DNA of 8,334 bases, from the NCBI GenBank assembly GCA_030043235.1, contig JASHYF010000396.1, positions 1-8,334 on the forward strand, read 5' to 3'. The notes beneath the pieces were generated by a model, which saw only the letters and a list, made by a program, of their open reading frames with translations, did no database searches and was not told where the DNA came from. Shown here one piece after another: positions 4,690-8,334 of the stretch (position 1 is the first letter of the stretch; every line of letters starts with the position of its first letter). Source of the DNA: Solirubrobacteraceae bacterium (GTDB lineage Bacteria; Actinomycetota; Thermoleophilia; Solirubrobacterales; Solirubrobacteraceae). The position numbers were made by a program, and so were the translations under genes.

Positions 4690-7659
4690 ATGAGCATCGA
4701 GACGCAGGCGAGCCCAGACGCGATCTCCGCGCCCGCGCCCGGACGCGGGGTGCGCTCGCGTACAGCGTGGCTGCTCGCCGTGTGCTGCGTGGCCCAGTTC
4801 ATGGTCATCCTCGACCTCAGCATCGTCAACGTCGCGCTTCCCCACATCCAGTCGGCGCTCGGATTCTCCTCGCCCGAACTGCAGTGGGTGGTCGACGCAT
4901 ACGCGATCACGTTCGCCGGCTTTCTCATGCTCGGCGGGCGCATGGCCGACCACTTCGGGCAGCGGCGCATGTTCGTGGTCGCGCTCGCGCTGTTCGCGCT
5001 CGCCTCGCTCGCCGGCGGCGCGGCGCCCGACAAGGAGGTGCTCGTCGTCGCGCGCGCGCTTCAGGGCCTCGCCGGCGCGCTGATGGCCGCGTGCTCGCTG
5101 GCGATCATCACCGCGTCGTTCCCGCCGGGGCCGCCGCTCCACCGCGCGATCGGCGCGTGGGCGGCCATGAACGGGCTCGGCGGCTCCGCCGGCGTGCTGC
5201 TCGGCGGCGTCATCACCGAATTCCTCAGCTGGCGCTGGGTGCTGCTCATCAACCCGCCGATCGGCATCGTCACCGCCGCGGTCGCCTACGCCGTCGTGCG
5301 CGAGCGCCGGCGCGCGCCGAACGCCAGCTTCGACCTCGCCGGCGCGCTCACGCTGACGATCGGCCAGATGGTGCTCGTCTACGGCGTCGTCGAGGGCGAC
5401 CTCGCCGGCTGGGGCTCGCTCGAGGCGCTCGGCCCGATCGTCGGGGGCGTCGCGCTGCTCGGCGCTTTCGGCGTGGTCGAGACGCGCCTGGCGTCCGCGC
5501 CGCTGATCCCCTTCAAAGAGCTCACGAAGCCCCTGCGCGTCGCCAACAACATCGTGCTGCTGTTCAGCGCCTCGCTGTTCCCGCTGTGGTTCGTGAGCTC
5601 GCTGTACCTGCAGCAGGTGCTCGGGCTCTCGCCGCTCGACACGGGGCTGATCTTCCTGCCGATGACGCTCACGATCATGCTCGTCGCCTCGCGCGCCGGC
5701 AGGCTCGTGAGCCACTTCGGCGTGCGCCCCGTCCTCGGCGGCGGCCTCGTGATGCTCACCTCCGGCCTGCTGCTGCTCGCGAAAATCGGACCCAGCGGCA
5801 GCGGCGTCGTGTACGTGATGATCCCCGGGATCCTCACCGCCGCGGGGATCGCGATGTCGATCGTGCCCTCCACGATCGCCGCCACGCAGGGCGCCAAGGA
5901 GGGGCAGACCGGGCTCGCCTCGGGCCTCGTCAACACCTCCCGCCAGGTCGGCGGCGGGCTCGGGCTCGCCGTGCTGATCACGCTCGCCACGCAGCGCTCG
6001 AGCGACCTGATCGGCGCGGGCCACCAGGTGCCGCAGGCGCTCACCTCGGGCTTTCGGCTCGCCTACCTGATCGGCGCGGGCCTCGCGGCCGCGGCGGCGC
6101 TGATCACGTTCACCGCGCTGCCCCGTCCCGACCGCGCGCTCGTTCCCGCGGCGCGAGGGCTCGCGCTCGCGATCGGCGTCGTGCTCGCCGGCTTCCTCGG
6201 CCTCAGCATCGCCTTCGCGGGCTCGCACGGCGCTCCGATCGGCGCGTACGTCGAGCGCGACACCTACAGCTTCGTCACCGCGCCCACGCTGCACCCGCCG
6301 AAGCTCCACATCGACAAGCGCGCGCCGGCGAGCGAGCTCGCCCCCGGCTACATCTTCACGGCGAACTTCTACGACATCAGCGAACCGCCGATCGCCGGCC
6401 AGAGCGGCCCGCTGATCCTCGACGCCAACCTGCAGCCGGTGTGGTTCCAGCCGGTGCCCGAAAAGGTCGTCGCCTCCAACCTCAGCCTGCAGACATACGA
6501 AGGCAGGCCCGCGCTCGCCTGGTGGCAGGGCCGCATCACGAACACCGGCGCGACGGAAACCGGCGAAGACGTCGTCGTCAACCAGCACTACCAGCGCGTC
6601 GCCACGCTGAAGGCGACCGGCGGCTGGGTGATCACCCTGCACGAGCTGATCATCAGCGGCGAAGACGCGTGGGTGACCGCCAACAGGAACATCCGCAAGA
6701 ACCTCTCCGCCTACGGCGGCGCCTACAACGGCGCGCTGATCGACTCGGCGGTCCAGGAGTACGACCTCAAGACCGGCAGGCTGCTGCGCAGCTGGGACGC
6801 GCTCGAACACATCCCGCTGAGCGATTCCCGCGCGACGCTGCCCACCAACGGCTTCCCTTGGGACGCCTATCACGTCAACGCGCTGCAGCTCCTCGGCAAC
6901 GGCAGCTTCCTCGTCTCCATGCGCAACACCTGGGCCGCCTACCTCGTGAACATCGACACCGGCAGGATCGAGTGGACGCTCGGCGGCCGGCACTCGAGCT
7001 TCGAGTTCGGCCCGTCGGCCGCCTTCCAGTGGCAGCACGACGTGCGCATGACCGGCTCGACGGTCACGATGTTCGACGACCACTGCTGCCAGCTCACCGG
7101 CGGCGGCACCTACGTCGCGCCCACAGGGCCCTCCCGCGGACTCGTGCTCCACCTCGACATGCACACGCACACCGCCACGCTCGTCGCCCAGTACGGCCAG
7201 GGCGAGGGCATCTCCGCCGACTACATGGGCGACCTCGAGCCGCTGGCGAACGGCAACGCGTTCGTCGGCTGGGGCGCGGAACCCTACATCTCGGAGTTCA
7301 GCCGCTCGGGCCAGCTCCTGTTCGAAGGCGAACTGCCGCGGCCCGACCTCAGCTACCGGGCGACGCTCGAGCAGTGGGTCGGTCTGCCGCTCACCGCGCC
7401 CGCCGCCGCCGCCCGCCAGACGGACGGCAGGACCACCGTGTACGCGAGCTGGAACGGCGCCACCCAGGTCGTCTCCTGGCGGGTCCTCGCGGGCGCCGCC
7501 ACCAGCCGGCTGAGGCCCGTGGCGAGCGCCGCCAGGTCGGGGTTCGAGACGGCGATCGCCGTGCCGGCCGGCTATCGAAGCTTCGAGGTGCAGGCGCTCG
7601 ACGCAAAGGGGCGCGTGGTCGGAACTTCGCGAGCGTTCTCGGGTTCGGTGCGACGATGA
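4690..7659 (+). CDS. MFS (DHA2/EmrB-QacA type) transporter fused to arylsulfotransferase domain, 989 aa
   Basis: One uninterrupted frame joins a membrane transporter to an enzyme. Residues 1-475 form a 14-helix DHA2-type H+-antiporter: LDLSIVNVALP (41-51) in helix 1, motif A GGRMADHFGQRR (82-93) between helices 2 and 3, and a motif C variant GGSAGVLLGG (164-173) in helix 5 in which the usual Gly-Pro is Gly-Val. A short basic loop (478-489, three Arg) and a 15th hydrophobic helix (490-511) follow, then a linker and an ASST propeller (about 545-900) with a C-terminal ASWNGATQVVSWRVLAG module (919-935). Likely active-site residues are His651, His728 (YHVN), Arg745 (SMRNTW) and His783 (WQHD), spaced exactly as in the upstream ASST. 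Known DHA2 carriers export drugs or metabolites with both termini in the cytoplasm; the added helix should put the enzyme outside. I infer a transporter coupled to sulfate transfer on its cargo. A vicinal Cys799-Cys800 pair is unusual. The stop overlaps a mini-frame leading to the next ASST gene, so co-transcription with it is likely. Confidence 0.93.
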   Translation: MSIETQASPDAISAPAPGRGVRSRTAWLLAVCCVAQFMVILDLSIVNVALPHIQSALGFSSPELQWVVDAYAITFAGFLMLGGRMADHFGQRRMFVVALALFALASLAGGAAPDKEVLVVARALQGLAGALMAACSLAIITASFPPGPPLHRAIGAWAAMNGLGGSAGVLLGGVITEFLSWRWVLLINPPIGIVTAAVAYAVVRERRRAPNASFDLAGALTLTIGQMVLVYGVVEGDLAGWGSLEALGPIVGGVALLGAFGVVETRLASAPLIPFKELTKPLRVANNIVLLFSASLFPLWFVSSLYLQQVLGLSPLDTGLIFLPMTLTIMLVASRAGRLVSHFGVRPVLGGGLVMLTSGLLLLAKIGPSGSGVVYVMIPGILTAAGIAMSIVPSTIAATQGAKEGQTGLASGLVNTSRQVGGGLGLAVLITLATQRSSDLIGAGHQVPQALTSGFRLAYLIGAGLAAAAALITFTALPRPDRALVPAARGLALAIGVVLAGFLGLSIAFAGSHGAPIGAYVERDTYSFVTAPTLHPPKLHIDKRAPASELAPGYIFTANFYDISEPPIAGQSGPLILDANLQPVWFQPVPEKVVASNLSLQTYEGRPALAWWQGRITNTGATETGEDVVVNQHYQRVATLKATGGWVITLHELIISGEDAWVTANRNIRKNLSAYGGAYNGALIDSAVQEYDLKTGRLLRSWDALEHIPLSDSRATLPTNGFPWDAYHVNALQLLGNGSFLVSMRNTWAAYLVNIDTGRIEWTLGGRHSSFEFGPSAAFQWQHDVRMTGSTVTMFDDHCCQLTGGGTYVAPTGPSRGLVLHLDMHTHTATLVAQYGQGEGISADYMGDLEPLANGNAFVGWGAEPYISEFSRSGQLLFEGELPRPDLSYRATLEQWVGLPLTAPAAAARQTDGRTTVYASWNGATQVVSWRVLAGAATSRLRPVASAARSGFETAIAVPAGYRSFEVQALDAKGRVVGTSRAFSGSVRR

Positions 7660-7704
7660 CCCGCGCAAGCATGTTGCCGGTGCCGCTGCGACGATGACCC
7701 GCGC
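7649..7704 (+). repeat. 18-bp direct repeat at the gene junction, with a 13-codon mini-frame
   Basis: The sequence TGCGACGATGACCCGCGC occurs at 7649-7666 and again at 7687-7704, 38 bp apart. Each copy contains ATGA. In the first copy the fusion gene's TGA (7657-7659) overlaps an ATG at 7656 that opens a frame encoding MTRASMLPVPLRR. That frame stops at 7695-7697, overlapping the ATG (7694) of the third ASST gene in the second copy. The mini-frame begins Met-Thr-Arg-Ala like the third ASST protein and ends Arg-Arg like the fusion protein, as expected if the junction itself was duplicated. Translation of the mini-frame is possible through stop/start coupling but unproven. Confidence 0.75.
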
Positions 7705-8334
7705 GCGCGCACTGCTCGTGGCGCTGGCCGCGTGCGCGGGCCTGTGCGCGTGCGGATCGAGCTCCCCGGCGCACTCGGCGGCGCTCGAAGACGCCGCCGC
7801 GAGCGCCGCGACGGGCAACCCCGTCGCGGTCTCGCCCCAGCCGGGCACGCCGGACGCCTCGCCCGGCACGCAGATCAGCTTCCTCGGCAGCGCTGGCACG
7901 CGCGTGACGAGCGTGCGCGTGGCCGGCTCGGCGAGCGGCGTGCACGCGGGCGTCCTGCGCGCGTACTCCACCGGCACCGGCGAGAGCTTCCTGCCGGCGC
8001 GCCCGTTCGTCGCGGGCGAGCGCGTGAGCGTGACCGCCACCGTGGAGGTGGGCGGCGCCAAGCACCCGGCGAGCACGAGCTTCACGATCGCGCACGAGGC
8101 GCCCGTGAGCCAGAAAGAGTTCCCGATCAACCCCGGGGACCCGCACGCGGTGCAGCACTACGGCACCGCGCCCGCGCTCACGCCCTCCACGGTCACGATC
8201 ACCGCCCCTGCGCGCGCCGGCGCCGCACCCGGCTACCTGTTCCTGGCCCCCTATCAGGGCGCCGGCTCGCCGGGCCCGATGATCGCCGAACAGGACGGCA
8301 GCCTCGTGTGGTTTCACCCATTGCCGCCCGGCGT
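7694..8334 (+). CDS. arylsulfotransferase family lipoprotein, N-terminal 213 aa (3' end outside window)
   Basis: The frame starts at ATG 7694 and is open to the right edge. It begins MTRARALLVAL with a hydrophobic core and a lipobox-like L-C-A-C (17-20), so Cys20 is probably lipidated and the protein membrane-tethered outside the cytoplasm. Residues about 41-135 match the N-terminal module of the first ASST gene in this window motif by motif: SPQPGT (47-52), TQISFLG (59-65), GSASGVHAG (78-86), YSTGTGESFLP (91-101), AGERV (107-111). A linker follows, then the first propeller strands, APGYLFLAPYQG (178-189) and GSLVWFHPLPPG (202-213), which align with the matching strands of the other two proteins. 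The catalytic region lies beyond the window, so activity cannot be judged. The start overlaps the stop of a mini-frame that itself overlaps the fusion gene's stop, which points to one operon and translational coupling. No clear Shine-Dalgarno is seen. Confidence 0.85.
   Translation, partial: MTRARALLVALAACAGLCACGSSSPAHSAALEDAAASAATGNPVAVSPQPGTPDASPGTQISFLGSAGTRVTSVRVAGSASGVHAGVLRAYSTGTGESFLPARPFVAGERVSVTATVEVGGAKHPASTSFTIAHEAPVSQKEFPINPGDPHAVQHYGTAPALTPSTVTITAPARAGAAPGYLFLAPYQGAGSPGPMIAEQDGSLVWFHPLPPG

Noticed and set aside
4482..7697. 1071-codon plus-strand frame overlapping the fusion gene
   Set aside because: The composition is overwhelmingly Arg/Ala/His/Pro, a +2 shadow of the real frame. 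Only its last 14 codons (7656-7697) are of interest, as the junction mini-frame.
4660..8130. 1156-codon open frame on the minus strand
   Set aside because: It lies antisense to the MFS-ASST fusion and the third ASST gene; its Arg/Ala/Glu/Asp/Val-rich repetitive composition is the usual mirror of high-GC codon bias. No motif or signal is recognisable.
1..8334. CRISPR arrays, tRNA/rRNA genes, insertion sequences, attachment sites
   Set aside because: No regularly spaced repeats, tRNA-like cloverleaf, transposase motif or terminal inverted repeats were seen; the only direct repeats are the 21-bp pair at 4493-4534, the 18-bp pair at 7649-7704 and short exact matches between the paralogous ASST genes.

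Overview
This is a very GC-rich window, densely coding on both strands, with GTG/ATG starts and strong third-position G/C bias that opens long meaningless frames opposite the real genes. The gene content suggests a high-GC actinobacterium. The Thermoleophilia (Solirubrobacterales: Conexibacter, Solirubrobacter, Patulibacter) fit best, because multiple arylsulfotransferase-family paralogues with an N-terminal 'SPxPGTxxAxPxTQISFLG' module are, from memory, typical of that group. The lineage call is inference from protein style, not from a marker gene.

Layout. (1) 1-1653 (+): the 3' part of a SNF2/SMARCAL1-type DEAD/DEAH helicase; its reading frame is open to the left edge. (2) 1725-2408 (-): a 227-residue secreted protein of unknown function, convergent with the helicase; a GC-rich hairpin lies between their 3' ends. 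(3) 2538-4442 (+): a 634-residue membrane-anchored or secreted arylsulfotransferase (ASST) family protein, divergent from gene 2. (4) 4452-4616 (-): a tiny 54-residue lipoprotein with a Ser/Thr-rich tail that contains a perfect-phase 21-bp tandem repeat. (5) 4690-7659 (+): a 989-residue fusion of a 14-helix DHA2-type MFS transporter, one additional (15th) helix and a complete ASST domain. (6) 7694-8334+ (+): the first 213 residues of a third ASST-family protein, a predicted lipoprotein, cut by the right edge.

The main interest is the ASST cluster. Genes 3 and 6 carry the same N-terminal beta-rich module ahead of the propeller. In gene 5 that module is absent and an entire drug/proton antiporter stands in its place. 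Counting helices with the positive-inside rule puts the ASST domain of gene 5 outside the cytoplasm, the same side as genes 3 and 6. The set therefore looks like an envelope system that couples export (or import) of a small, probably phenolic, molecule to sulfate-group transfer at the outer face of the membrane. Putative catalytic His/His/Arg/His residues keep identical spacing in the two complete ASST domains. The substrate is not visible from sequence.

The gene 5/gene 6 junction (7649-7704) is a partial duplication of itself. It leaves a 13-codon mini-frame joined to both neighbours through ATGA stop/start overlaps.
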